Below, in pieces: positions 12,838 to 25,177 of a stretch of 64,000 nt of DNA. The stretch comes from Echria macrotheca. Lineage: Eukaryota; Ascomycota; Sordariomycetes; Sordariales; Schizotheciaceae. A program made the position numbers and the translations under genes. A model generated the notes under the pieces. It was not told where the DNA came from, did not search any database, and saw nothing but the letters and a program-made list of their open reading frames with translations. The number at the start of each line of letters is the position of its first letter. Within the stretch, counting starts at the first letter, position 1. The stretch is taken from assembly GCA_030411725.1 (NCBI GenBank), contig MU839830.1, positions 992,001 through 1,056,000 on the forward strand, written 5' to 3'.

Positions 12838-14622
12838 GTTGAACCGCGAGGATCGCCCCCAACTTTCTATTCGACAGACACTGGAGGTCCTCTTTTACTT
12901 CTTCTTTTGCGTCAGGGATATATATCATCGACCACCCCGATGATTGACCTCTGTCGCAAATGGCCCGTTTTTTTTCAGCCATCGACACCATTTACCGGTG
13001 TGTCGAGGTTTGGGCACAAGGAACCGGATTTTGTGGTGGCATGCAAGGAGCCGCTGCTTTCGCAAGACAGGCAAAAATGAGTTTCAAAGAACCATGGGCC
13101 TGGTGCTTGAGGGGGAAACAACTCTGACGAGCTAATAATGTTACAACGGGTAACGACGACCGGACACTTTTGCTTTTATCGGGTTCAGAATGGGGACAAC
13201 GACTCTCTCGGTCTGAGGGGAGCAAACGGCGTTGGGCGGGGAGGGGCCGCCTTCTTGGGAACCTTTTTACTCCTTTTTGCCTTTCAGGATCGGCGTGGCA
13301 CCCAAGACACAGATATCCAAGCCTGCTACGACGAGAGCAGCACACTTTTCAAATTGAGACGAGATGAATTGAAATCACGCTCGGTTGGAATAACTATTTG
13401 CGATTTTTGTGATGTCGTTGGGCAATTTGTGATTTGAAGCTGAGAGACTGTTGTTTTGTTGCCGAAGCTCTCTCAAGCATAGACGTTGCCGGCGTCTCAG
13501 TCCTGTTTCAGGGGCTCACAAGCGGTAGGGGCCCGGGAGCTGCCGCGGTCTGGCGATAAGCGATAAGTTAACACTAACAAATACCGAGGCGAGCTTCAGC
13601 TCGGTGAGGCTAGGCAAAGCGCCGGCCGGCCCCGAAAGCCCGACCAGTCCGGCGGGGGCGGGGCTGACGTCGTCGTCCAGCTTATTTCCCGATTGGGAAG
13701 CAGGGTAAGCTGGACGACGAACAGCCAGCGAAGCGAACAGCTGGGCCAACGAACTGGCTATTGGCCATCTACGGTAGGACATGTGGCAATCGCTTTCACC
13801 AGTTTTTGGTCCAAAGTTGGGCTCATGACGAGAATGACAGTTTCCCTTTCCGTGGCTTTGCCCCCCGTTTCGTTGGGTTTGCTGGCAAAACCGACACTTT
13901 GTTGCCCAAGTCCGTAACAGCCCGATGGAGGTGTAGATACTCGGGCACCAAACTTGGTGATTCACCTCATACGGGCTGTCCGCCTCACCTCATGCAGTTT
14001 ATTTCCCCATTCCTCAACAATATTTCGTCTGAAGGAGGCTAGTGAGAGACCACCAGTTTGGGTCATGCAGTCGGATGGCTTGTGCGAGCTGTCTAGTTTC
14101 TCATCAAAAAAAAAGACCACGTAAACTCGAGCTGTTCAAAATGTACGTCTCTTTTCATAACTACCCCCAAGCACCCGGACAGTCGCCGGTCCATCATATC
14201 ATGGCCAAGTTCGTTCTTTTACCAACAAGTTTTATCCCCAGTATAGCCTCACGGTCGCTCCGGAGACGCCTCATGACTCTATTTTGGCCTACGATGAAGT
14301 CTGAAGGTCGGCGCAGGATCAAAGTCTGGAAGAAGAAGATTCTCATGAATACCAGGTGAGTTTGTGTTCCTGTCCTTGGGGATGACGTGGGCGGTGTTCG
14401 AGAATCCTGCCCAGCTGAGCACTGGTTGATCTCTTCGTGTGCTACCCTGCCGCCATCCGTTGTGCCATCCACATATGATTCACGGTCTTCTTCGTTTTCA
14501 CGATTATCTGCTACCCAAAGGTCCTTAAAATCTTCAACGTTCGCCCCCCTTTCTCACATAAACCTTTCGCAAATTCAGATATTCAGTGGGTTGCGACTAA
14601 CATCGACAGAAACCAAGACACC
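12838..14622. other. Intergenic region, no supported gene
   Basis: This 1.8-kb spacer separates two plus-strand genes and should hold the 3' UTR of the 94-aa gene and the promoter of the 14623 gene. There is an AC-rich/AT-rich leader near 14480-14620. I see no RNA gene or convincing coding frame. Confidence 0.5.
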
Positions 14623-16217
14623 ATGCCCTTGCCATGTCTAAGAATCTCCCGTCTGAATGGTCCAAGACCAAGACCGCAGACCCGAGGAAAGCGGTGTTCT
14701 GCCAGAACGAGACTGGAGGATGATATCGAATCCGAGGCCGAGAGCGAGATCAACGCCGCGATCGAGAACGACAATGATGAAGTCGCCCTGGACTTTGACG
14801 ACGACGAAGAATGCGTGGTGGTCAACAATAAGCGCAAGGTTGTGTCGGATATCGATTCCAGTGAGCAACCCGATCCAGATATGTCCACATCCCTGCTGGA
14901 CAACCTCGACCCCAACTACTTCGACCGCATCCTGCCATCCAGGCCGCCGCCCGAACAACGAAGTGGAACGGGGGCGATTAAGCGTCGACGCTCCGCCACT
15001 TACAGTCCCGTTTTGGCGACCAAGCGACCGAGGGTATCATCGGCGACGAGACCGATATCAGCATCATTAGCACCATGTCCACCGGCGTCAGAAACAGCAG
15101 CACCACAGCCCAAACCCCACGTCTTCACGACACCGTTCTCGGTCTCCCAACCCCTGCCCCCGCCTCCGCCCCTGAAAGATATATCAACGCTCCCAGTACT
15201 CGACTCACCCTTATTCCTCCCTCCCTCCAAAACGACCCCCAAAACCCAGAGGAGCCCCAAACGTCGACGCCCAACCCGTAGGACCAAAAAGCCCGTCCCG
15301 CGCGAAGACGAATGGGTCATCCTCTTCGACATCAACGACCCCCTACCTCCCACCATCATCCGTACCCTCCAGCCAACCCCATCCCCTCCCCCCTGCCAAC
15401 CAACACGAGCCACCACCTCTCGACACCGCCGCAGTCGCCGCGGTCACTCACAGTCCACATCCACATCCACATCCTCCTCCCACCACCACAACACCCACAC
15501 CCCAAAACAGCCCAACGAAAAACAAAAAGAAAGAAATACACCCGTCGTCATAGACACCTCCCTCCGCAGAATGACCAAGCTCAGAAGGCGGGTAAATACC
15601 TACCTCGCCGAGATGTCGCATCCAACGATGACACCAACTCTGGGGACGGGTACGGGGACGGGCACAACAGGGATAGGGACAGGGACAGGGACGAGGTGTA
15701 TCGCCGTTGGTTGGTCATGATACCTCAACAACTAGAAGCAGTAATGGAACGGTGCTTTCCCCACCGAATATCATCACAGTGACAGACAGTATCACAACTA
15801 GACACACAACCGTGGTATCGTGCTAATCCATTCGTTCCCAATCGTCTAAACCGACAGTATGTACAAGCATGCCTCCTCAACCGAAACAAAAGTCTGCCAA
15901 GACCTTTTCATGCATCCCTTACACCAACATTATGCTCCCAGAACCCATGGGCAAGAGACATCATCCCAGAGGACAACTGGCTGCAAGGCCAGCCACAGTA
16001 CCAGCAAGAGTGGGATCCCAAAGTAAGGGTTCCAACTGGGCGAGCAAGTAAACAAATCCGGGACGCCATCCGAGCCAAGACACCCTCGCAACACACAAAT
16101 AAACACACTGAAACCCGTCCGTCCGATGCCGCCCAAAAAAAAAAAAAAACCGTTGGGCCTTTTAAACTCAGAAACCCGCTGACCGTATCACCGATCTCCC
16201 CAGCTTCCCAAGATTAA
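14623..16217 (+). CDS. Low-complexity nuclear-type hypothetical protein (about 473 aa, exon structure tentative)
   Basis: Family unknown. Best model: 14623-15614, 15671-15740 and 15858-16217, in frame to 473 aa. An acidic segment (about 30-65) is followed by basic NLS-like clusters (IKRRRS, PKRRRPTRRTKKP), Pro-rich runs (PLPPPPPLKD) and a Ser/Thr/His-rich stretch. The C-terminal part looks folded: MTKLRRRVNTYLAEM, DEVYRRWLVMIPQQLEA, NPWARDIIPEDNWLQGQ and KTVGPFKLRNPLTVSP. The downstream exons are supported by protein-like frame continuity and by the second intron (15741-15857, donor GTAATG, branch GCTAATC). The first intron (15615-15670) has a weak GTCGCA donor and sits in a GGGACA repeat, so the junction is uncertain. 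A 15-nt poly-A run (16135-16149) encodes Lys. An alternative start is the ATG at 14634 in another frame. Probably a disordered nuclear protein, by composition only. Confidence 0.5.
15642..15692. repeat. GGGACR-type hexanucleotide microsatellite
   Basis: Imperfect tandem units GGGACG / GGGACA, with a GGTACG-type variant, run through the first intron/exon junction of the disordered-protein gene. Part may be intron and part may encode alternating Asp-Arg. Unit-length changes (multiples of 6) would preserve the frame. Confidence 0.7.
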
Positions 16218-16483
16218 CACTTCGAGAAAACATGTCGTGGGATGATGCATGTAGGTCTCCAAGAATTCGAGGCCAACATGCTCCGCCGTAAACCGCTTTT
16301 GTCGCGAACGACAGAAAAGAAGGGTACTCGGTGAGCGTCCAACAACGTCAAAGGTCGAAGTGCATAGACCACGGGCTGATCTATACGCGGGATTTGATCG
16401 GCTCCCGCTCATTATTGCTGATCGAGGCAAACATCCGCATTCAACCACGCTGTTATCGTCCCCTGATACCCCACAACTGGGGC

Positions 16484-18140
16484 TTAATAGTCCGAACGAG
16501 ACGAAGGCCGACGATCCCGCTCTGATGAGAGATCGTCCAGGGAAAGATCCGTGTCAAGGATTCCGTAATGGTGGGCATTCTTCTTGGCCCATTGGCGTGT
16601 CAGAATAGACGCTGCTGGTTGTTAGCCCGACTGTCACGAGTGCTGCTTCGGGGGAATCCTTACCCTTGAGGAACTTCTTGCTCGCGTACTTCTTCACAAA
16701 AGCCTCGTGTACAATGGGACGAGCCAAATAATCGATCATCAGATGGCAAACAGGCTCGATCTCCTCCTCGGTATAACCGGCATAATACGCAATGGTGGCA
16801 TCCTACAGATGGTTAGCTGTGTCGACAGTTGTTCGAGTGATATTCCACATACCCAATCACCACGATCCAGGATCAGTCTCGACAGATACATGGCGGCCGC
16901 GGCGATGTGGCTCGGACGATAGGGCATAAGTCGATGATCCAGAAGACTGATCTCCATCAGGTACTTTCCGATGGTGCGCGACTGGATGTCGTAGTTGTCT
17001 GCCTTGGAGATGCGGCGAAGGAAGTTCATTGCGTTGGGATAGCTGAGATCGTATCCGAGAGTCGAGAGGATAAAGCGCTCAGCGCTGAGAATTTCCGACT
17101 CGGTGAAGCCGTCGTCAGCGACGTGACGGAAGTTGGCAATGTGGGGCGAGAGGACCTCCTCGTATTTCGAAGCGATAAACATGGCCGTAATACCGACAAG
17201 CTGAAGACGGTTGAGCTGCACAACCTTCTCGGACAGGAAACGATCAATGATGTTGACGGCAAGGAAGAGGGTCTCGGGGAGAAGGTGGAAGCGAGTGTGG
17301 ACCTCGATGAGCCAGTCAATGAGGATACCCCGAGTCTTCCACTCGAGCTCATCCTGGTGCTCGATGTACTGGGGGTTGGGCGTCGACTTGCACTCGAGGT
17401 CGCGCAGGTAATCGAAGATCTCGTTGGCGTACTCAGCGACCATGAGCGGATCTTCAGCATCGTCGTCATCGAGGGGCTCAACGCCCGGCGGGTACTCATG
17501 CTCGGTCGATACAGGGCGGAATTCCTGCTTGGGAGCAACAGGCTCCGGCTTCACCTCAATCTTAGCCTTGCTCGAGTGCGCATGAGCCTTCTTGCGGGCG
17601 GGCTCGCCCTCCAACACGTTCTCCTTGATTTCCGACTGCGCGGTCGAGTCCGAGATCTTGCGCTTGGCGACGCCGATGGTACCAGACCCGCTTGCTTTTC
17701 TGTCGATCGTCTTCTTGTTCAAATCCTTGGGGCCAAGAGGCGCCGCTCTTGTGGTGCCCTTCTTCTGAATACCGCTGGCTTGGGAGGGTTTGGAGACTAC
17801 GGTCGGCTTGCCGACAACCTTCTTCCCATCCTTGATTTCGACTTTGGCCATGTTGCTGACATCCTCGAGCGCGGGTCGCTTCCGTGACGCGTTAGCTGTA
17901 GTCTTCTTGGACTGCAGGCCACCCTTGGAAGGCATGGCGAGCTCATCGACGTTCAGATTCGCGGCCTTGGCGCGCGTCAGACGCATCGAACCATTGCTGT
18001 TCTCGTCGTTCTTGTTCGTCAAGGGACGGGGGTTTCTTGTAGTCTGCATTGCTGTCAGCACGCCGAAGCCCAGGGCGGTCCAAGAAATCACGTCTGGATG
18101 GCTGCTAGAACGCGTCGGGAGAAGGACTTACCACAGGCAT
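16484..18140 (-). CDS. B-type (G2/mitotic) cyclin
   Basis: Regulatory subunit of the mitotic Cdk1 kinase, NIME/Clb class. Four exons on the minus strand (18140-18132, 18043-16853, 16802-16664, 16611-16484) give 488 aa. The first exon is only 9 nt (Met-Pro-Val), followed by a GTAAGT intron of 88 nt. N-terminal degradation signals are visible: a destruction box RPALEDVSN (about residues 59-67) and a KEN motif (EIKENVLEG). The N-terminal third is Lys-rich. The cyclin core begins around EYANEIFDYLRDLE and contains GILIDWLIEVHTRFHLLPET, ASKYEEVLSP and AAAAMYLSR. The last exons supply the second cyclin fold (TEEEIEPVCHLMIDYLARP, LTRQWAKKNAHHYG) and a short Ser/Arg tail. The minus-strand start was chosen because MPV followed by TTRNPRPL splices cleanly, whereas the longer frame upstream begins with GTG. 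Confidence 0.93.
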
Positions 18141-19875
18141 ATTGGCTGTCAACTGGAGATATCCGAACTAAACAAGAATGAAGAGAGCTTCGAGAATGTT
18201 AGTCGCGCGTGTTTGTGGATGTGAGGAAAGAAACGCGTAACAATTACGCGGGCGAAGGTTGGGGTGAGCGCGGGGCGGGAAGAAGGGAGACGGGTGGGTT
18301 CGAAAACTCACTGATCACGGCGAATTGCGGTGTCAAAATGCTGAACCTTGACGTTGTTGACCGGTGGATTGTCGAGGGAGAGGGGATCCTAGAGCAAAGA
18401 CGCGTTCCCCACAGGATCAACAGGAATTGATCTTGAGAAAGGTCTGCCGCCGATGATGGCTAGCACCGGTGGTCGAGAAGGCGCGGGTGGGTAGGCGTCT
18501 TTGATCTGACCATAGACGACGTTGTCGCGAAGAAGAAGCTCTTGTTTTTAAGAGGTGTGGTGGAGAGGGCAAGAGTGTGGGACGGATCAAGGTAGTCACC
18601 AATTCGGACGTGCCGGACTGGGAGCAGGTACCAGTCGCTAACGCGCTGGCCGGGGAAGGTGAGGGACTGGGGTCTTGGCGCGTGCCGTCGGCGACGTGTC
18701 AAGAAGAAATTTGCAGAAGGTGAAGGTTGGAGAATAAAAACGATCACGGAGTGCGTGCTGAGAACCGGCCACAACAAGTGCTGCTTTGCTTCTGGAAAAG
18801 AAAAACAGGTTGAGGTGAGTGCATTCGAGATGCGTGCTGGATGTTGTGGTGCAAGCAAGAGGTACAAGCTCAGACCGGGGGGACGCGATCGAGGAACGTC
18901 TAGCCGAGTCCCGCTCCCTGGCAAAAACCCACATCAACACTGGCAACCGCGGGGCAACGCCGACTTGATTCGCAGCCGCAGCCCCACCTATAGCGAAAAA
19001 CCCCCTGCCCGTCAACCTCACACTTTCCGCGCCCGCGTTTTTCGTGACAGCATGGGACTGTCTGCAGTCACGTCAAGTCTGGTTCTTGAGCTTCTGGCGA
19101 AGCAAAAAGGCTCCGCTGAAACTTGACTAGCTCCCGAACCGTTGTTTGGAAGCTTGCGCAGCTTTTGGCAGCTGTTTCGGACCGCCGTTCCCGCATCAGC
19201 ATCGGAATTCGAACAAAACAGCCTTTCTGATACTATCTCCTCGTGCGATCTAGTAGCCAATTCTACATGCAAAGCAGCAGCTGAAGTAGTTGATCATCAA
19301 TCTTGTTTTTAGCCCATACGAATGCAGACGGGCAACGCTATGAAAGACGGTCACGGCTATCTTTTGACGGGTTGAAAGCCTCCCTGCACGTACGCGCCAG
19401 AACCTTGTTATGATGCATGCTGGAGATACGGCTGAGAGTTGGCAATAAACCAGACAAGCAATTGATTCAATAATAGAGTGAACTGACTCAAACTCTCTGT
19501 TTTTGGTGTACCTATTTGGTTCATAGGTGAGGATGGACTTGGGGTTTGACCTGACAGTCAGGTCCTGACTGTGGCGTTTTCGAAACCAAGCCACAGTTCG
19601 CTTTCCAGCCACACGAGCCACTGTCGGGAGCTCGGTCGTTCCAAATTTCCAAGCTGTAAAAATCTCATGTGGATCTCTTCAAAGCCAGCCAGTACACCGA
19701 CGCCGAAGCTGGTGACGACTTGATCCCGCGGCCAGCTGTTCGGTCAATTGACTCGGTCATTTGTCGCTAGGTCAATCCACCCCTACCCCATCGTCCTCAG
19801 AAGCTCGATGTTGCGATAATAATCACCGGCCGAACTCGACCTGCAGCTCCTCTCAGAGCTCCCACCCGCAGCCCG
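18141..19875. other. Divergent intergenic region between cyclin and uL2m genes
   Basis: This 1.7-kb region holds the promoters of the cyclin (minus) and the mitochondrial ribosomal protein (plus). No gene is supported. Open frames on both strands here are short and lack protein-like sequence. Confidence 0.5.
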
Positions 19876-21105
19876 ATGCTGCAACCACAGCTCCGGCCTC
19901 TCCTTTCGAGGACTGCCAACATCTGTCAGAACCTTTTCGGCCTCAATATTGCGAGAAGTTATGCGGCGCGCGCAAAGCGACGGGAGAAGGAGGAGAACGC
20001 CACGGCTGTCGTCCGGGTAGAAAACGAATCAGTCGTTTTGAGGACGTATAAACCCCGGACCCCCGGTCTCCGGCATCTGAAGAGACCGATCAACGACCAC
20101 CTGTGGAAGGGGAGGCCCTATCTGCCTTTGACATACCCCAAGAAGGGCCATTCCAAGGGTGGCCGGAACAACAGCGGCGTCATCACAGTCAGACATCGCG
20201 GAGGTGGTGCTAAGCGGAGGATCCGCACCGTCGATTTCATCCGCTGGGCCCCCGGACCCCATCTCGTCGAACGAATCGAATATGACCCAGGTCGCAGCGC
20301 TCACATTGCGCTCCTAACGAATCAAGCAAATGGCAAGAAGAGCTACATCGTCGCGGCAGATGGCATGAGAGCAGGCGATGTCGTTCAGAGCTACCGTTCC
20401 GGTATTCCTAAAGACCTGTTAGACAGCATGGGCGGCGTCGTCGACCCCGGTGTGCTGGCCTCCAAGACCTGCTGGAGAGGCAATTGCCTACCAGTGCACA
20501 TGATCCCGGTTGGAACAACCGTGTACAACGTCGGCTCCCGCCCAACGGCCGGCGCCGTCTTTTGCCGGAGCGCTGGAACCTACGCGACCATCGTCTCCAA
20601 GGAGGAAGAAACCCGTGAGGATGGTACCAGGGTTATGACGGGAAAATTCGTTACAGTTCGGCTGCAGAGCGGAGAGATCAGGAAGATTAGCAAAGATGCC
20701 TGTGCAACGATCGGTGTGGCCAGCAACATCCACCACCAGCATCGTCAGCTGGGCAAGGCAGGCAGAAGCCGCTGGTTGAACATCAGGCCTACTGTCAGAG
20801 GTGTCGCCATGAATGCCTGTAAGTCACAGATTCATGACCCTTTGCTTTCTGGACAGGTTACTGACATGGGCCAGTTGAACATCCTCATGGTGGTGGTCGT
20901 GGTAAGTCCAAGGGCAACCGGAACCCCGTCAGCCCGTGGGGCATACCGGTAAGTGTTGAGATGCCGACTAGAGACGTCCAAATGCTTATTCTTTCTGCAG
21001 ACGAAGAGCGGCTACAAGACGCGGAGAAAGCGCAATGTCAACAAGTGGGTTGTGACTCCCCGTGTCCGGAACATGGGCAAGCGGAGAGCCAAGAAATCCC
21101 AGTAG
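19876..21105 (+). CDS. RML2: Mitochondrial large-subunit ribosomal protein uL2m (RML2)
   Basis: Component of the mitochondrial 54S subunit near the peptidyl-transferase centre. Three exons (19876-20818, 20875-20948, 21001-21105) give 373 aa, the usual length for fungal mitochondrial L2. Residues 1-35 form a presequence-like segment rich in Arg, Leu and Ser with almost no acid (MLQPQLRPLLSRTANICQ). The body has the family's signature blocks: GRNNSGVITVRHRGGGAKRR, the central KDLLDSMGGVVDPGVLASK region, LPVHMIPVGTTVYNVGSRP, and the C-terminal HPHGGGRGKSKGNRNP plus PWGIPTKSGYKTRR that carries the catalytically important His region of bacterial L2. The spliced frame crosses the HPHGGG block through intron 1, which confirms that junction. 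Both introns are GTAAGT...CAG. Confidence 0.95.
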
Positions 21106-22033
21106 ACAGCGCCATCATCCGTTCTAGCGTGTACAATATTGTAGAAATCTCATGGACCCACGGGTTGTGTTGTGTATCGGCGAGATGTATTATGATGCGT
21201 TCATGTTCTATCGCGACAAAGAACTGTAATCTGAGATCATTCCAATCCTGACCAGTATCAACCAAACCAGGAAGGGAGGTGACGATTTCCTCTATCGGAA
21301 ATATGACAAAACAAAGCCATATCATTCTTATGGGAGGGCCGATTCCAAAAAGACTTTCCGAGACCAAGCCGCAGCTTGGGCGGGAGGCGGTGCGGCGGAA
21401 ACCACAATTCATTCGAGCTGAGAGCTGAAGCGGGAGGCAGCTGGTCCCGCCTCACCTCAGCGCTCCCGTCTTCACAACCGAGGACACCATACGAGGGCGT
21501 CGCAGTGGCGGGCGTATATAACCACTGGGGCAGTGTAGACTTCAGCGTTGCAACAGCAGCTGGATTCGATGTATCTCATGAGTTGTCGTCGTCATGCAAT
21601 TCTTCCTTCTCCCCGCACGCGGTCCACCCGTTCTTAAGGTGCCGTGGGTGCGTACACGTAATTGCGTGGTTCGGTGTGGTTACCGCTCTGGAATTGACAC
21701 TGTCTTATTTGCCCCCTTTTGGGTTAATCCCAAACCACCCTAGCGCCTCAGCCTCGCACGAGACCCATTGCCCCATTTGCTGACGTGCCCAGGGGGCTTG
21801 CGCAAAAGCCCCAAAGAGGTCGTCGATCTGCGCTGGTGGCGGCAAAGACGCTTCGAGACAACTGCAGTGCCCCCGAAAGAGTTCCCTCCAGCACTTTGGG
21901 CGGCGTGACGGTCCTTTTTGTCTACTGGCTTTCTTTCATTTCCCGTCCATTACATGTATGAACATCGAAGGTGCCACCACCGGCTGGCACGCGCATCTTC
22001 GTAATACACCAAATCTCTCCCTCGGGAGTCTCG
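21106..22033. promoter_or_regulatory. Upstream region of PAP2 gene with TATA-like box
   Basis: This 0.9-kb spacer between two plus-strand genes has a TATATAA at 21515-21521, about 510 bp before the PAP2 ATG. A T/C-rich stretch near 21600 and 21910-21950 may be leader. The TATA-like assignment is inference; fungal TATA use is variable. Confidence 0.35.
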
Positions 22034-23539
22034 ATGCCTGACGAGTCTGTCGTGCCTCTCATTCCTCCATTTGCCAGCACCACGTCAATTCCGCCGCAAC
22101 CGCCCTACTCGAAGCCCCCAACGATGGACCACCTGCGCGCTGGCGATAGTGGGAGGAGGAAAGGCAGAGCTTGGGTCGTCTATCTCTCGTACGCCTTCGA
22201 CTGGATCGTTCTAGCTGCCGCCGCGGCTATCGGATACGTTCTTGGCGCCGTCACTCCCAACAAGAGGCCGTTCTCATTGACGGACCCCGATATTTCGTAT
22301 GCGAATTGGCGATTTGGTCTGCGATCTCGATACTAACCTGCGCACAGTTTCCCGTTTACCGAGCACGAGACCGTCCCGGCCTGGCTCGCCGGCGTAATCA
22401 ACACGCTTGGACCGATAGTCATCATCGCGATAATATGTCTGATTTTCGTGCCGGGATCGACCGTCCCACGGGGGACGCCTCAATCCCTGATCTGGAAGCG
22501 GAAGCTGTGGGAACTTCATACGGGCTGGTTGGGTCTTGCGCTCTCCGTGGTCTCGGCCTGGCTGATCACGAACGGCATGAAGAACATGTTTGGAAAGCCC
22601 AGGCCTGATCTCCTCGCTCGGTGCCATGCCGACATCGACAACATCGCCAAGTATATCGTGGGAGGATATAACAATTTCAGCGCCAATGGGCAGCTGGTGA
22701 GGGCCGAAATCTGCACGAACCCGGATAAAGCCATTCTCGACGACGGCTTCCGAAGCTACCCGAGTGGTCATTCGAGCTCCTCAGCCGCAGGTTGGTTGGG
22801 AACCGCACTGGCGTGGTATCAAAACTAACAATGGATAGGACTGATCTACCTCTCGCTTTTTATCGCCAGCAAATTTGCGATTGTGATCCCGTTCTTCACT
22901 CCGGGCCTCGAGGCGGCTTCGTTCGCGGCGTTTCCTTCTAGGACGCGCATCGGCGTCGAGAAGTCGACAGGGGAATCGTACGAGTTGCAGAGTCGTGCGC
23001 CGCTAGAAGCCACCCCATCGCCAGGAGACGCGTTCCAAAAGCAGATGGTTCAACATCGTCGTTCGGTAGCCGCGGTTCGTCGACAAGCAGCCGCGCCACC
23101 GCTGTATCTGCTGCTCATCGCCATCTTGCCGTTTTTCGTGGCCGTCTTTATTGCAAGCTCCCGCTGGTTTGATTTCCGCCACCACGGCTTCGATATTCTG
23201 TTTGGGTTCCTCATCGGGACAGTTACGGCGTTCTTTGCGTTCTACTACTACCATCTGCCCATCTCTCAGGGCGCCGGCTGGGCCTGGGGTCCCCGCAGCG
23301 CGGACAAGGCGTTCTGGGCCGGCGTGGGCAGCGCTAGCTATGCGACGCACCGCGAGAAGAGCAGCTACCACTACGGCGATGTGGAGGAAGGCGTCACCGC
23401 GATGGACTACCCGTTTCCCAGGAGCACAGGTGCGGGGACGGGTCTCGGCCATGCCGGCTCACCCCCTTCGGTGAGGAAAGCACCTACCCAGGAAGAGCCC
23501 GACATGGATACCACATATAGGGGGGCCGCACAGGAATAA
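22034..23539 (+). CDS. PAP2-family lipid phosphate phosphatase (DPP1/LPP1-like)
   Basis: Membrane phosphatase expected to dephosphorylate phosphatidic acid, diacylglycerol pyrophosphate or related lipids. Exons 22034-22296, 22348-22790 and 22839-23539 give 468 aa. The three PAP2 signature motifs are present in order: K-x6-RP as KNMFGKPRP, PSGH as YPSGHSSSSAAG, and SR-x5-H-x3-D as SRWFDFRHHGFD, which supply the phosphate-binding residues and catalytic His. About six hydrophobic spans flank them (for example FDWIVLAAAAAIGYVLGAV and LYLLLIAILPFFVAVFIA). A longer than usual loop (about 280-345) separates the second and third motifs. The cytosolic tail is Ser/Pro-rich. The ATG at 22034 was chosen because the frame upstream opens only with GTG. 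Both introns end in canonical AG and keep the PSGHSSSSAAG and FPFTEHETVPAW continuity. Confidence 0.92.
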
Positions 23540-25177
23540 CCGGTTGGGTGCTGTTACAAAGCCAAAAGGGAAAAGGTAATCAAGGCTTTTAAGCCCTCAT
23601 GTCTGAAACCTCATTTTTGCTTTACTGTTGAACTGGGCATACCTGGATCTTGGGGCGAAATGTAAACGGCGTTGGACGGCGCGTTTTGTTTTTCTTGGAA
23701 CTGTTCTTCTCGAGCGAAGCCTAGTGTATTAGCGGCAGCATGGGCGTCTCGGGGCACAAAATAACATTTCATGAGTTGAAGTTTCTGTCACTTATTGGTG
23801 TTGTGTTTAAGTGCAACTTTACCGTGCCACTGGTTGTCGAGACCAGGCCTTGTTTTGAGAATCCAGCATGATACCTAACCCATCGACAGAGATTGTGGTA
23901 TAATTCAAGGTGACGAGTGACATGGCCTCGATACCAATGGATGTATAACTCGCTTCCTTAGGTAGAGGAATGCAGAGCCGATACGTGGACAACAAGCGTA
24001 TCTCCATGGTTACGACACCAGAAGGGATCTCTAAGACAGGAAAGTCGTCCGTTTCGTTTAGTAGTTGGCCACGCTGGTCCAGACGTCCCATCCCGACTTG
24101 GGCTTCTGAAACCTGTTTTAGACCCTCTCTCTCTCTCTCTCTACAAACCAGCCCCAAGGGCATAACCATCCTATGACTAGACACCAATGTGCATTCCGTA
24201 GGAAGTCAAGACCCTTGGGGTACTAGTGAACCATGATCATGAACCATGAACCAGATAGATACAGACTCCAAGATCCCATCTGAGCCACTCTGCTTACCTA
24301 CCTACCTTTGGATCTCCGGGGAAAGGGAACTTATTGTAGATATCCCAGGGGTGTTTCCCGGATAGATCAGAAAGGCAAGCCAGGCCAGGTCAGCTCGGTA
24401 CCTTACCTAGACAAACAGAATACCAACCTTTTCTCCGATCTACTTCTCACACAATTACCATTAGGTCGAGGGTCCACTCAAAGTGTAAGGGGTTGAGAAT
24501 CGAGGCACCTTACTCATTTTATAGCTCAAGATACACACCAACGATTAGATGCCTAGACAAGCCAGACTGTATCACAAGACTTCCCTTGTACCGTTCCGGT
24601 AGGCCAGCCACATTGAAGCGAGGAAATGAAGCTACGGACACAGTTGTGTTTATACCTACTGTGGTGTCATGAGCGAGTCATGAGCGAGTTTACCTCCGAG
24701 AGCCGCAAGTTTATGTTCATCACATATCGAAGACCACAACGGTCGCTACTAAGCGCCGGGAGATCTTTCATCCACTCAACAAGTCAGCGGCATCCAAAAC
24801 ACCACGAGAAAGGCAACACACAACATCATAAGCTGCTGCTATATCACTCATTATAACTAGCTAGACGGTATCCCGGCTGGTCATGGTATCATCCGCTTCC
24901 GATGGTGGAGATCCCATCCACCTCCGCTTGTGTTGTCCTCGAGCAAGATGCGGTACGAAACGCTGTTGTCTTCCCCCCTATTTCCAGCCATAGCGGAAAC
25001 CACCCATCCGGCCCATCGTTCCTGAGTTGGTCTATACCCCCGTTGCTTCTGAAAGCAAAGCCACCCGGCCACCGCTCCCGTAGTGTGGTCCCCCAACGCC
25101 GCACGTGAAAACGCCCCAGCCTTCCCAAATTCACCCAGTGAGATGACACTCGCCGTTTAAAAAAAAACAATAGCCTG
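23540..25177. other. Convergent intergenic region
   Basis: This 1.6-kb region lies between convergent genes (PAP2 and CK2 beta) and holds their 3' UTRs. It contains a (CT)9 run at 24125-24142, short CTAC repeats near 24296-24308 and a duplicated 11-mer TCATGAGCGAG near 24667-24690. No gene is supported. Confidence 0.5.
24125..24142. repeat. (CT)9 microsatellite
   Basis: Perfect CT dinucleotide run of 18 bases in the spacer between the PAP2 and CK2 beta genes. Confidence 0.95.

Noticed and set aside
16907..17887. 326-codon plus-strand open frame
   Set aside because: It is the antisense frame of the B-type cyclin, whose minus-strand sequence has clear cyclin motifs.
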